DNA of 64,000 nt. Source: Schizophyllum amplum (taxonomy: Eukaryota; Basidiomycota; Agaricomycetes; Agaricales; Schizophyllaceae). Positions 40,936-52,976 of the stretch are shown in pieces; the first letter of the stretch is position 1, and the number at the start of each line of letters is the position of its first letter. Under the pieces are notes generated by a model. That model was given only the letters and a program-made list of their open reading frames with translations, searched no databases and was not told the DNA's origin. Made by a program: the position numbers and the translations under genes. Location of the stretch: NCBI GenBank assembly GCA_007026445.1, contig VDMD01000011.1:496001-560000 (forward strand). The letters are read 5' to 3'.

Positions 40936-42660
40936 ATGACCTCCCCCTCTTCCTCTCCACCTCCCGCGAACATGTCTTCGACTCCCATGGGCGCAGGTAC
41001 CCCGACGATTCCTCCTGCTGCGGCACCATCGCGCTCTGCACAGCGTGCCGATGGAACCAGCAGCCTCGGGACGTTTGGGGTGAGTGTGGACTCCGGAAAG
41101 CCGCGCTGCGTCACTGAACAAGTTCAAGGTGAAATCCGGCTTGGCTCAGATGTTGAAGGTACTCCGGCAGTGGCTGAGGGATGACATTGCACTGAAGCTG
41201 ACCTTCTTCCGTGTAGGGCGGTGTCATTATGGATGTCGGTGCGTGTCTTGCTGTCTGATTATGTCCTTTACTGAAGGATCTCGCATATCAGTGAATCCCG
41301 AGCAAGTGAGAATCACTTTGCATCATCATAGTACGACGTGCTCAATACAGCGCTAGGCTCGTATTGCCGAAGAGGCGGGCGCTTGCGCCGTCATGGCCCT
41401 GGAACGCGTACCCGCTGATATTCGCGCAGAGGGTGGCGTCGCGCGGATGGTGCGTGCTGTTGCTACCTACCTTTTGGCCTGTTTACTTACGCAGCCCGTG
41501 TAGAGCGACCCTCAGATGATCAAGTCCATCATCGACGCTGTCACCATCCCCGTCATGGCCAAAGTTCGCATCGGTCACTTTGTCGAGGCGCAGGTGAGAC
41601 ACGGCACGTTCTCGCTACTCGCCGTCCTCATGATATCACCGTAGATACTGCAAGCCGTCGGTGTCGACTATATTGATGAGTCCGAGGTGCGTTTCCGCGT
41701 CCTGCGTCTTCGATCTCGTTTGACCGTTTCCGTGAAGGTCTTGACACCAGCAGACGAAGAGCATCATATCAACAAGCATAACTTCAAGGTCTAACACAAA
41801 TATTTCCCCATCACAGGATCCTCACATCCTAGCAGGTCCCCTTCGTCTGTGGGTGCCGGAACCTAGGAGAAGCACTCCGTCGTATCTCCGAAGGTGCCGC
41901 TTTCATACGCACGAAAGGCGAGGCTGGTACCGGCAACGTTGTAGAGGCTGTTCGCCACGAACGTGCTGTCATGAGCGATATTCGGTGAGTATCTATGGAA
42001 CATCCGTTGTCGTTTCTGCTCATCATCTTGTACACAGCCGAGCGAGTGCTATGACTGAAGACGAGCTCTACGCGTTCGCAAAGGAGATCGGGGCACCGTT
42101 TCACTTGCTCAAGGAGACCGCCCGCCTCAAGCGTCTCCCTGTTGTTAACTTCGCAGCAGGCGGTATTGCAACGCCTGGTAAGTCAGACTTCTGGATCGTT
42201 TGCATCTTATGCCGACGCTGACTCGTTTCCAGCTGATGCCGCTCTTATGATGCAGTTGGGCTGTGATGGAGGTGCGTTAGTGCCACCAGTTGCCTTGTAC
42301 GTTGACTGACTTCGATGACAGTGTTCGTCGGCTCTGGTATTTTCCATGTATGTCTGCTTAGTGCATATTTGACTTGACGAGCTGATGTCCCTCTTAGTCC
42401 GGCGACCCGGCCAAGCGTGCTCGCGCCATCGTCCAGGCTGTTCGTCCTCCTCTGATCTAAACCCATACCTCCGCTCAAACGTGTATCAGGTCACGCACTG
42501 CAACAATCCCAAAAAGTTGGCAGAAGTGTCCGAAGATCTGGGGGCCGCAATGGTCGGGCTGACGATGTACGTTGTCTTCCCCTTTAAACGTACATGATCC
42601 TGACGTGCCTTCAGAGATGAGAAGTTGAAGGGCGGGCAACTAGCGAAACGGGGGTGGTAA
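40936..42660 (+). CDS. SNZ1: pyridoxal 5'-phosphate synthase subunit PDX1/SNZ (PdxS)
   Basis: Fifteen exons: 40936 (or 40972)-41079, 41123-41158, 41217-41238, 41292-41305, 41357-41449, 41504-41593, 41645-41686, 41738-41788, 41836-41984, 42038-42177, 42233-42271, 42322-42347, 42398-42439, 42490-42566 and 42615-42660. They close in frame to 324 residues from ATG 40972 or 336 from 40936. Family blocks are present: [32 protein letters not shown] (active-site Lys), [19 protein letters not shown], the phosphate loop [16 protein letters not shown] (second Lys), [19 protein letters not shown], and the end AKRGW. It condenses ribose 5-phosphate and glyceraldehyde 3-phosphate with ammonia from the SNO/PDX2 glutaminase, which is not in this window. 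The very short exons (14 and 22 nt) are notable. Confidence 0.96.
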
Positions 42661-42907
42661 GGCGTCCCGCTGTAGATCCAGATACATGTACAAAGAGTTG
42701 ACAGAAGTGTACCAGTAAATACGAAACCAGGGTGCTCGCACGAGCCCTTGTATTTCCTCAGGCCCACCGCGGACCGATCATTGACATTCTTACGCCGCGG
42801 CCGGGCCGACAAAGCGATCGGATCCTGCGCCCGGCGTTGTTCTCTTCTAACCTCATCGTTGCTGTGCTCCGGGCATTCGCTCTTGTATCCCGAGCAAAGA
42901 CTTGAAC

Positions 42908-44307
42908 ATGACGATCAAGGCCTTGGAGTTTTATAGCGGCATCGGTGTGTCACGATCATCGGCGAGGCCGTCTCTCTCACTCAAGGACTTGCCTACCTCA
43001 GGCGGCCTCCATCTCGCCCTAAAACGGAGCGCGGTTGACGGCGAAGTCGCGTGTGCGCTTGACTGGGATCAGGCGGCAGCGCAAGTCTACAAGGCAAACT
43101 TTCCTGCGACACCGGTGCGACGAGTGCGTGATACGTTGTTCTACGATTACCTTCGCTGACATCGCCCGTTCAAGGTCGACATATCCACGCTCACGGCTTC
43201 GATATTGCAAGATATCAGTCCTGATATCGATCTCTGGCTTCTCTCTCCCGCGTGCCAGCCGTATACGGTCCTGAACCCACATGGCAAGGGCGAACACGAT
43301 CCTCGTGCTCAATCGTTCCTGCACCTCATACAGACCGTGCTGCCATCCCTCGTTCGAGATCATAAATCACCTGGACATCTGCTTGTAGAGAATGTAGGAG
43401 GCTTTGAGGTGTGTGCATCCCATGCATTCAATGTTCTATACTGACCGGTAGATACCAGCACTCGACTACACGGCAACTCTTATTGTCCATCCTCCACGAC
43501 TTGGGCTATAACTGCGTCGAATTTCTCTTGACTCCACTTCAATTCGGCATACCAAACTCCCGTCTGCGATACTATCTTCTTGCAAGGCACAAATCATTTG
43601 CTGCCATGGTACCAGGTCAAAATGATATGATCATGCGATACATACCCGGACACGGGACTGGCATGCCGTGGACGGATCCTCGTTCCTCAACTTGTGCATC
43701 TACATCATCCGAAATATCTAGTGTTGAAGTCAAACACATCCGGGAATTTCTTGACATAGAAGATGAGCCAGGCCTTCTGATCAGCAAATATGGAATTCCT
43801 GCTCAGGTTCTGATCAAGTGGGGATGGTTGTTTGATATAGTCCTTCCTGAGGATCAAAGGACATGTTGCTTCACCAGAGGTAAGTTATGAGCTCTTTGAT
43901 GCAGACATATTTGCTCATTCATCTGATTAAGGTTATACAAAGCTGGTAGAACGGGCAGGATCTATCCTTCAAATGAATGGAGATATAGATGTGAGTTGTT
44001 CAGATATTGTATTGTGATGATACTGATAACACAGCAGACCACTCAGGCTTTCAGAAAATATCAAGAAGCCTGCAGCAGCTTGAACCCTATCAATGCAGTA
44101 CAACTGTTGCAACCACTATGCTTGAGATACTTTACCCCAGAAGAACTGCTACGCCTCTTTGGTTTTAATGACTTGCCTACTTTTTGCTCAGATGAAGAAT
44201 TTGCATGGCCTGTTGAGGTGTCACTTAAGACGAGATATAGACTGATAGGAAATAGCGTAAATGTGCATGTAGTTCAATACTTACTTGACTATCTTTACAG
44301 TCAATAG
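42908..44307 (+). CDS. DNMT2: DNMT2/TRDMT1-type cytosine-5 methyltransferase
   Basis: Exons 42908-42944, 43002-43123, 43175-43408, 43459-43879, 43932-43990 and 44038-44307 join to 380 residues, close to human TRDMT1. Motif I is LEFYSGIGGLHLAL. Motif IV contains the catalytic Cys (about residue 80) but reads SPACQPY, not the usual PPCQPF. ENVGGFE is motif VI. GIPNSRLRYYLLA is motif VIII. The DNMT2-specific CFT block is present (CCFTRGY), and RYRLIGNSVNVHVV is motif X. The family methylates C38 of tRNA-Asp. DNA methylation is doubtful. Exons 4-6 are more AT-rich than the first three and than neighbouring genes. The gene is the last intact one before the mobile-element island. Confidence 0.93.
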
Positions 44308-44339
44308 CTATATGATTGTTGAGTATGCAGGGAAGCGTG

Positions 44340-44560
44340 CCTGCCTTTTCACAAGCTAAGGATGCGCAGGATGCGTAAGACCTCAGTCTTCCTGCAGTGA
44401 GGGTAAAGACTGATATTTGTACCTAAGGATGCGCAGGACACGTAAGACTAAGGTACTGTTAGCTGAGGATAAAGTAAATGTAGCGTAAGACGCACCCTCA
44501 GTCTTCCTGCAGTGAGGGTAAAGACTGAGGGGCAGAAAAGGGCGGAACCCCTATAGAAGT
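44340..44560. repeat. imperfect direct repeats after DNMT2
   Basis: Segments containing CTCAGTCTTCCTGCAGTGAG plus GGTAAAGACTGA occur at about 44382-44413 and 44498-44529. AAGGATGCGCAGGA units lie at about 44359 and 44424. This may be the remnant of the LTR of the minus-strand copia fragment to the right, but no terminal TG...CA pair could be assigned. Confidence 0.6.
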
Positions 44561-44661
44561 AAGCGTTAGAATTCCCTAATCGGGAATTTTGACGGTGCAA
44601 GGTACTTAGATGCACCATGTGACGTGACACGGTGCGTCGGGCTGAAGGCAGGCTCGTCCGC

Positions 44662-45475
44662 CTACCCACCACTTTTGACACTCCCACTCGAGCCTGGCCG
44701 TAAGCCCATGCCCAAGCAGAACTTGAGATGCTTCTCGTAAGGAAGGGGCTTGGTAAATATGTCCGCCACCATCTCGTCGGTAGGATACCAAGTCACCACG
44801 CACTCGCCCGTTGCCACAAGCCCATCGCGGATGTAGTAGTACTTCTGTGCTTGGTCCGCGCTCGGAACTGTGGGTCCTGGCTGAGGATGATAGCTGCACG
44901 GTTGTCACACCAGAGCTCCGTCAACCCATTTTGCTGCTACCAATCTCCCAATGGCATGCCTTGGGGTTTGCGCTGTAGCGGCCCAAGACGCCTACCACAT
45001 ATGCCAGGTCGGGGCGGGTGCCCAACATCGCGTACATGAGAGATCCAACAACGCTCTGGTAGGATACCACAGGACCGCCTTTGGCGAGTGACATGTGGGT
45101 CCGGGTCTCGTTATCCGAAGGATCGTCGGCAGTAACGCGTTACGCGCACGCTTGTGGACATTGGGGTCCCAACTCCTGTACAGTCGGACATACCGTATCG
45201 CTCTAGAACGGTATCAATGTACTTGCGCTGTGAGAGGGAGAGGGTGTGCTTGCCGGGATGCTGGATGATCTCGATGCCAAGGAGGTACTTGGCGGGCCCT
45301 AGGTTGTGCATCTTGAAGCAAGCTGAGAGCTTCTTCTTCATCTTGTCCATGAAGGGGTGAGACGTAGCGGTGAGGAGGAGGTCATCAACGTAGACCACGA
45401 GGAAGCAGACCTGCTTGCCATCCCGGAAGACATAGAGGCAAGTCTCCGAGTTGAGACGCACAAAGCCGGGGGTGT
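44662..45475 (-). pseudogene. Ty1/copia reverse transcriptase-RNase H fragment, decayed
   Basis: The minus strand reads GFVRLNSETCLYVF, then FLVVYVDDLLLTAT (the YVDD catalytic box), then the LGPAKYLLGIEI and ISQ-like LSLSQRKYIDTVLERYGM blocks of RVT_2. In other frames follow [31 protein letters not shown] (RNase H) and EMVADIFTKPLPYEKH. It ends GSVKSGG-stop at about 44662. At least three frameshifts separate these blocks, and everything upstream of the RT palm (gag, protease, integrase) is missing, with a sharp loss of similarity near 45480. This is a truncated dead copy. No flanking LTR pair is seen. Confidence 0.88.
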
Positions 45476-45884
45476 ACAGCAGGAGTGGGGAGGGGGTATC
45501 GCACGACTTGAGGCAACGTTCACGCGTGCGCGCTGCGCTGCTGCTTGCCGTGACGTGCGTGCTGCAGCAGAAGGAGTGCAGAAGCGATGGCTACCGTTTG
45601 AATCCGGCATGACGGCTGCAGCATTGAGTTAGCTACGATAGAGCACATGGCGGAGCCACGCACCTGCACACGATCCCCGTCTTCTACTGCTTGTTAGACT
45701 TCGATAAGCTGCCTGGCTTAAGTCCTTGCATTTACAAGGTGGGTGGGCCGAGATATATGAGGAAGGGGGAGGCTGGGGGCAGTGGCGAGGTTGTGGTTGT
45801 CGTCAAGGGGGTGTTGAACTAAAAATAGCGCACCGGGGGTGGGGAGGGAGGGGGGGCTCGCGGCGTCTGTAAAACAAATTTGTA

Positions 45885-46160
45885 CATAGTGCTGTGCAGG
45901 GCCAGGCTCAAGCCCGGATACCCGGCCCAGCCCGATCCTGTGAGGCCCTGCCCCAGCCCTTCCCATGCTCGGGCTTGCGGCGGGCTGGGGCACGGGCCTG
46001 AGGTTGTGTAGTGCCCGAGCCCAGGGCATGAGCCCGGGCAATTAAATTAAATTATTATATATCATCATCGAGCAGAGGCGGTAGCTCATTGGGATCAATG
46101 TCCGAGGTGTTATCCGAATATGGGTAAGTAGCTAGCTTGCAGTGCACGCGACATATCTTC
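45885..46160 (-). mobile_element. hAT-like transposon end with transposase C-terminal stub
   Basis: From about 45890 the + strand shows GTGCAGGGCCAGGCTCAAGC and clusters of GCCCGGGC/GGGCTCGGGC strings, the kind of subterminal sequence seen in fungal hAT elements. The minus strand then reads a short open C-terminus, DIDPNELPPLLDDDI-stop (about 46123-46066), acidic like hAT transposase tails. The rest of the transposase is absent. It appears cut off by the element beginning at 46233. Confidence 0.45.
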
Positions 46161-46232
46161 GACGGCTTTCATATGACCTCCATGGGAGAGATATATGCGT
46201 AGCCACAAAGAAATCAGGTGCGGCATATCATG

Positions 46233-46700
46233 CAGCTGATGTTGTTTGTAAGACATTTTAAAATGAACCCAATAACTGCCTGACGGTCAGTTGAAAAGGA
46301 AGCGACAGGCTCACCACACAGCCACCGACCCCTCCCGGGCCTTCCGGAGGGGGTCCGGCTCACCGGTGGCATGGTGAGCCATCGCCCGTAAACGACAGGG
46401 GCACGCGGGCCACCTGCCGCACACGCCCGGCTCGCGCTCGCGCCCGCCACGCGCCTTCCCGTTATGGCAGGGCGGTCGATCGGCGCGCTCGGGGGTGTTG
46501 CGCGCTGCCGTCGCCGCTGCCGCCGTTCTCCCCCTTGCTCGCCTCTAGGTGGATAGAATGGGTATATCAGAGGTATATAGAATGTACATAAGGTAGATAG
46601 ATGTAAAAATGCTGTAAAAAGAACAGAAAAAGCGCGTGAAAGCGCCGCGAAAATTTTCGCGGTCGCTTTGGGGCAGCGCGCGAGATGCGCGAGTGGATGC
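46233..46700 (+). repeat. left arm of element A
   Basis: Pairs with the reverse complement of about 60370-60798. It contains the perfect palindrome CGCGAAAATTTTCGCG at about 46646-46661. Confidence 0.65.
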
Positions 46701-48470
46701 TCATGCGAGGGTAAGGGGGACGTGTGGGGGATGGGGAAGGTGTAGGGAAGTGGAAGACGAGCCCATAAAATGGGCTCGTCATGGCGGATTTGGGTAGCGC
46801 GGGAGGGCGGCGCGGCGCGGGTGCGAGGGACAATGGCGGGGCGGCGATCGGCCGTCCGCTGGCGCGGATAGCGGCCTGCATGCCCCTAGGTGCTGGTCTG
46901 AGCACGCAGTAGGGGCGGGGGTTGGATGCGGGACGGGCGGAGGCTGGGCGGTTCGTGGCGCGGCACCTGTGGCCGTAAGGTCTTTGCAAAGACCATGGAC
47001 AAGTATCTGACATGTAGTTGAAAAGTCCTCGAATCACTTATGTACACTGCCACAGCCCTCCGGGGCCCTCCCGGCAGGGGATCCGGGCTCGGGGGGGGGG
47101 TCTTCCGAGCTGGGTGCCCGTTTGGGCAGGTGCACGTGGGTCGCTCGCCTGGCATGCCCGGCTCGCTCCCGCACCCGCCGCCCGCCCGCGTGCACCCGTC
47201 CCGTTTGGGCGAGGCGGGCGATCAGCGCACTCGGGGGCGTTGCGCACCCCGCTGCTTTCGACACTGCTGCCCTCGCTATTTGGGGGTCAGAGTCAATCAT
47301 GTATATAGCACCAAAGATGTATATAATGAGTATGTAAAGGCAAAGGGTAGGGGACATACACGAAAAAGAGCGCAAAAGCGCAACGAAAAAATTTTGCGCG
47401 CGCGCTGCGCGTGTACTGGGCACGCGCTGAAGCGCGCGGGTGGGCGTGCAAGCAGTAGGTACATACATGGAAGGGATGGGGAGCTCAGTGTCGCTTTGGC
47501 CGCTGGCGGCGACCCGCCTGTGCTGGCGCGCACATATGTGCACACCGGATAGCCAGCACCCTCACGCCTGCTGCTGCAACACACGTCGCCATAGGCATCT
47601 CTGCGCTGCACCCGTCAGCGTGCAGAGCACCGGCGGGCTGCACAGTGGCCTCGCGCGTGCGCAGGGGGCGGTGCGGGAAGCGCGGGAGGAGGCGCAGAGG
47701 GCGCTGGCGCAGAGGGCGCTGGAGGCGTCGCGGGGTCCGTCAACGCCTGGGGATAGTAAGCAGGCTTGCATGCGCGTGTTCGAGTACCGGAAGAATGTGT
47801 CTCGCACGCACGCCGGTTGAGGGGAAAGCCACGAATTCCCGGTGCAATGGGTACTCAAAGCGGCTTTCCTCAACGTGCGTATGTGCGCGCAAGGGCAATG
47901 GAGGGGGATGGTGGCGGGTATGTTGGCCTGGTGTGGGTGAGGGGAGGCGCCAACCGTGTCACGCGTCCCAGAGCGGCAGATTCCGCCCTCGTTCGCACCT
48001 GTTGGGGCGACTTGGACGTTGTTGGGGCGCTTGAGGCTGGCGTGCGCTTGCGTGTCGCCTTTCTCAGCCGAAAATATGTATGTCAAATAATCTATATATG
48101 TGTCAGTTGGGACAGAATGCGTGCGAAAGCTTCAGCACGCACCTGCAGCGCGGGAGCAGGCGCGCAGCCCGCCTCCCGCGCTCTTCCTCCGTGCCACGAG
48201 CAGCCCGGTTCAGCGTAAGATATCCGATCGAATAGAATGATGTTGTACAAATATGCGCGTAGTGAGCGGGGGAGAGAAACGGGGGCGGTGAAGGCAGCTG
48301 GGGAGGGGGTCCGGTTGCGGTTGAAGATGAGAAGTCGCCGCGCGCGCGCGTTCGGCGTACCGGTCCGATCTCCGAGGCTTGCCGCCGACGCACTCGACGA
48401 TGGCAGCAGCGTTTCGGAAATCTTCCGACGTCTTTCTGAAGCTTGTATCCTGTAGATTACTGCTAAATAC

Positions 48471-48830
48471 TTAGATATACGAAGAGAGAACAGGAAATGA
48501 GGTCAAAAGCATCGGTTTATACCTTGAAAGTTGTGCTCGAGGTTTCCTCATATTCCACTGTTGCTTAAGATGTAGACCAAGCCATTCTGAGCTCCCATTT
48601 GATAGCTCAGTTACAGTCAAAGTTGGAGCATGTATAGGTACTCCTTCTGGACTATAAACAGGTTGTTTCATGGTCTGTATCATCTCAGATGAATTAGATT
48701 GAACTGAACAATGAGTTCAAAGAGTGATATCTACCTTCCATGGTGGTATTTGAGTATGTTCTTGACCAGGTGGCCTTACAGTGACATTAGAATACATCTC
48801 AGAGCATGATATAGCGTACATCTACAGAAG
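48471..48830 (-). pseudogene. coding-like fragment in core of element B
   Basis: The minus strand reads MYAISCSEMYSNVTVRPPGQ...PPWK, a GTAGATATC donor, and after an ATCTGAG acceptor MIQTMKQPVYSPEGVPIHAP...SRY. Codon use is AT-rich, unlike the GC-rich surroundings, and the intron is credible. I do not recognise the family. The same segment recurs, more degraded, in elements C (about 50970-51040, plus strand) and D (about 56050-56080, plus strand). It may be the remains of a gene carried by this family of elements. Confidence 0.4.
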
Positions 48831-48869
48831 ATCAAACCCATCTGAGGCCTGGGTGTGCGATAATCGTGC

Positions 48870-50745
48870 CGCGTCTCGTCCCGAACGCGCTCGAAATGAG
48901 CGCGTTCGTGACGTGACGTAACGCGCTTCCCTTTTTTCTCGCCGCCAACCGCGACGCGCCCGCCACGCAACAGCGGCTTGACGGGCACGCCTTCTTTAGA
49001 ATAGGGGACAGGGGACTCTGGTGAGTCCCCTCTAGGTGTGTTTTCGACATTTCCCTACGTCTACAGTTAATTACAACGTAGGTACAATAGCTGCAGGGCG
49101 CTCCGAAGCGCCCTGCAGCTATATTGGCCCTTTCGCTTCACCCAGGTCCGCGTCAACTCACCCACCAACACCCCTCACTACCCCGTCAAGCAGACCGCCC
49201 CGCCGCGCGTCTGCCGCGCATCCACCATCCACCGTCACCCGCCCCTCCCCAGTCTTGCAGGCGGGTGTCAGCCCGCCTGCTGATGTCTCCCCAGCCATTC
49301 GCGCTACATTCCAGCGGCGTTGGCGCGGGTAGCGGAGGGTGTTGTGATGCCCGGCACCAATGGCGCCGGTGCCCCCTACAAGCGAGGGTGCACGGTGCGA
49401 TCGAGTACACAGCCCGCGCCGCCCATCTCGACCCCCCTTCGCCTGCCCTCGCATCTCCGCTGCCCGTACAGCTGTGCTCGTAGGGTTATTGCAAAACATC
49501 CAAGCAACTGCTTGGCAGTGAATTGCAAAAATAGCGAATGACTTTACTTGCACAGCCACAGGCCCCTCCCGGCCTTCCGGTGGGGGTCCCGGCTTTCGGG
49601 GGCGTGCCGGGCGGTGCGCGCGTGGTGGCCTAATCAGGCAGGGGGCGGCGCACGGCTCGCGTCGCGTGCCCGGCTCGCCCTCGCGCACGCTGGGCGGGAT
49701 TGATGGCCCTTCCCATTTGGGAAGGGCGGTCGATCGCCGCTCGCGCGGGGGTGCGCGCGCGCCGCCGCCTCTGGCGCAGCCGCCTGTGGCTGCTCGTGCA
49801 TCGTATATATCACACATATTGTATAATATGCGTAAACAATGTATATAAAGTGTATATATAGGAACAATATAATGAAAAGCGTTCGAAAGCGCAGCGAAAA
49901 TTTTCGCCGGCCCTCGATCGGTGTGCGCACGACGCGTAGGCATTTGCGCGTGGGTGGGGGTGTATGTGACGATGGGGAAGGATCGTTGAGGCGTCGTACG
50001 GGCCCAGTGAGGGGCTAGTTGCGCTGTGGGTCGGTAGCAGGGCGGGCACACGCGGGTGACGCTGCCGGCAGCGGGAGGACGCGGGTGGGGCCACCGCTGC
50101 GCGCGGCTGGTATTCGACTGGCTGTTGGACCATCACAAGCGGGGGAGGGCGCTTGCACGGGCCATAAAGGTCCAGGGAGGGTGGGAGGGGGTGTGAGAGA
50201 CGGTGGCGCACGATTGGCTGCGTAACGCGCGATCGCGCCGCCGTCGCTTGCCCCCGGCGCACGCCGACGCCGCCAGCGCATAGCGCGCAGTACCCTACGC
50301 CTACCGTATAGGCACAGAGGCACTCGGCGGCATAGCGGACGGCGCGGGAGGGCGTTCTCTGCCTCTGTGCATGTGGGGGTTGATGATGGGGGGCCGATGG
50401 GAGAGCGCGCTGGCGCGCGGAGACGTCTTGGGGGAAGGGGGTGGCTGCTGGCCTCGCTAGCGACGTCTGGAGGCGAGACACACGCACACAAACGGCTGCA
50501 GCGCGCTCAGCACGCTGCAGCCATTCTAGATACACGATTAGCTAAATCTCGGCTCGTTTTTTAGTGCACGCACCTGGAGGGGACTCCCCTGAGTCCCCCA
50601 CACCCCTATCTTGAAGAAACGGCGCCCATCGACCCGCTATTGAGCGGGGGGCGCGGCGTGGATGACGGCGAGAGGCGAGCTTGACGCGTTACGTCACGTC
50701 ACGAACGCGCTCATTTCGAGCGCGTTCGGGGCGAGACAAGACGCG
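48870..50745. repeat. inverted pair E (48870-49040 and 50570-50745)
   Basis: Both arms carry GAACGCGCTCGAAATGAGCG next to TGACGTGACGTAACGCG, and GGGGACT-GAGTCCCC. The GCTCGAAATGAGCG core is itself nearly palindromic. The pair straddles the left end of element C (49469), so it is not simply nested. It is best read as two elements (B and C) carrying related cores in opposite orientation. Confidence 0.6.
49462..49468. repeat. 7-bp target duplication, left of element C
   Basis: GCCCGTA directly precedes the CAGCTG terminus. The same heptamer follows the other end at 52603-52609. Confidence 0.7.
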
Positions 50746-52602
50746 ATGCTTGCTCATCGCCTCGCTCGATCGCCTTCAAATGTCGTAGATGAGCGTTATA
50801 TAGCACATTGTAATAGTATGTAGGCTCACTGCACTGCATCCATGCCAGAAACATACCCCAATGGCCTAGCAGTGCTCAAAGATCACTCCTCCAGGCCAGT
50901 AAACACGCATTTCTGATTTGTTTAAGCAATATTAGAGCCTCTGAATACCTGTAATCTATCCAGTAGTAATGTAAATACATGCTCCAACTTTGACTGTGAA
51001 GAGGCCTTCACATGGGAGCTCAGAACGGCCTACTCGATCCGTTGTGCATGAGTGAAATATGAGATGAACTGCAACAGAACTTATGCATATTGTGGGCTCA
51101 TTTCTGAACGGAAATTCACGCCTCTTTTTTGAATCCGTGACTAGGGGCCTTACTCTACACGCTCCCGCTTTCAAATCCTTTCTCCTAGGCTTCCGAAATC
51201 CCGCCGCGGTCGCTTCGCGCGTCGGCGGCGAGGACCGGCAATCCGGTCCGGACCTTCCGCGCGTTCGCAATCACCGCCCCTCGACTCTCAACCACGACGA
51301 TCCCGATGCCGCAGCTGCCCCCGGCCCTCCCCATTCCTTTTTTGTCGACCTCGCGTACCTCAATATAGCGACAAGAAGATTTTCGAACGGTTAGACGCGT
51401 CGTAGCAAGCCCGCCAAAGCGGAAGACGTAGGAGATGGGAGGGCGCGCATGCGCTGCAGGTGCGTTACTACGCCCTGCAACCCGTTCCTTACTGATATAC
51501 ACTACTTATGAACAGGACCCATTGCCTGAATAGGACGCGCGCGCAACGCCGCTTCCGCGCCAGCTGCGCGCTGCTCACAACCGAGCACCCACGACGAGCA
51601 GCTCGCCGGACGCGCGTCAAGCGCGTCAGGCGCTCGCTCGTCATGTCCTCAAGCCGTCACCCCCCCTCCTTGCGCTCTCACGCGTCCCCTCCACCAAGAG
51701 CAGAGCCCGTCGAGGACTCATTGCACCGGGACTTCCGGCGCTCTGCTCTTGGCCGGGGACGCGTCGATAAGGCGCTATTCGACACCACAACACCGTCCCC
51801 ACGGGCGCCCCCCATTCAAGAAAACCCCACACCGTGTGCCGCAGGCTGGGTTCCGCGCCGGCGCATGCGTACAGCCCTCGCTCCCTCGCTCCCGCACGCG
51901 CAGGCGCGTCAGCGGCTCTCTAAGCGCTGGCGCTGCAATACTCGGCACCAGCGCGTCGAGAGACGCGTTGGAACGCGTCAATGCGCGCGCTAGGCGTGGG
52001 GAGGCGGTCGCGCGTACGTACGCGTTTGCGCTCGCGCTCGCGACCCGCAGCGACGGCAGGCCCGCTTCTGGTCCTGTCAGGCCCCCATCTCTTCCTTCTT
52101 CCCCCTCCCCACATGTTCCACCACCTACACCCACTCGATCGCTGCGTGGCCGTCCGACGGACGTGTCGCGCAGCGGGCGACCTTTTTTTTCACGTGTTTT
52201 TGCGCGTCTTCTTTCACCATTTTCCCATCGTAGCTACATAGGTACATATTGTTATATATATATACGTTATTTTTGCACCCCCAGCAGCCAGAGGCGGCGG
52301 CGGCGGCGGCGGGCGCGCGCACCCACCCGAGTGGTGATCGACCGCCTTTCCCGTTTGGGAAGGGCCATCAATCCCGCCCAGCGTGCGCGAGGGCGAGCCG
52401 GGCACGCGACGCGAGCCGTGCGCCGCCCCCTGCCTGATTAGGCCACCACGCGCGCACCGCCGGGCACGCCCCCGAAAGCCGGGACCCCCACCGGAAGGCC
52501 GGGAGGGGCCTGTGGCTGTGCAAGTAAAGTCATTCGCTATTTTTGCAATACACTGCCAAGCAGTTGCTTGGGTGTTTTGCAAAAGACCTACGGGCACAGG
52601 TG
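49469..52602. mobile_element. element C, complete 3.1 kb inverted-repeat element
   Basis: Termini are CAGCTGTGCTCGTAGG... and ...CCTACGGGCACAGGTG. The outer ~330 bp of the two arms (49469-49800 and about 52270-52602) are nearly identical inverted copies, including TTGCAAAA, CCAAGCAACTGCTTGGCAGT (itself a hairpin), AAAATAGCGAATGACTTTAC, CACAGCCACAGGCCCCTCCC and a long GC-rich block. Similarity fades inward to AT-rich DNA with GCGAAAATTTTCGC (49894-49907). It is flanked by a perfect 7-bp duplication, GCCCGTA. The core (about 49920-52220) is GC-rich with no transposase. An E-arm copy lies at 50570-50745. It looks like a non-autonomous DNA transposon that moved recently. The superfamily is undecided. 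Confidence 0.75.
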
Positions 52603-52969
52603 GCCCGTAGTGCGCTCCACGGCGCCACGGGATGTCGCTGCCGGCGTCTAGAATGTCGCCAGCAGATGCCGGGTTTCGTCGTTGCGCCGCGCCCGTCCCG
52701 CCCTTCTTCCGCGCCACGCCTCCTCCCGCGACGCCCTTCTGCCACGACAAGATCCCCAACAGGAGTGTGTGCTGTTACCCCCCCCCCTCCATTTCCCATT
52801 CACGCACACGCACGCTGGTGCGGCCCCACCTGCTCAGCAAGCGCGCGCCGCACCGGCAAAAAAATTCGCCGCCTCTTCGTGCGCTTCTCCAGCGTTTATT
52901 TCTTCTTTACAAACATGTCATGTATTTTTCATTTAATATATGTCTTTGTATCGTCCTATGAACAACGAG

Positions 52970-52976
52970 GTGCAGT
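52970..52976. repeat. 7-bp target duplication, left of element D
   Basis: GTGCAGT is repeated at 59002-59008 immediately after the right end. Confidence 0.75.

Noticed and set aside
47034..50535. Many 150-300 codon frames inside the nested elements
   Set aside because: They lie in GC-rich arms, appear in both directions, and translate the same inverted repeat twice; none resembles a transposase.
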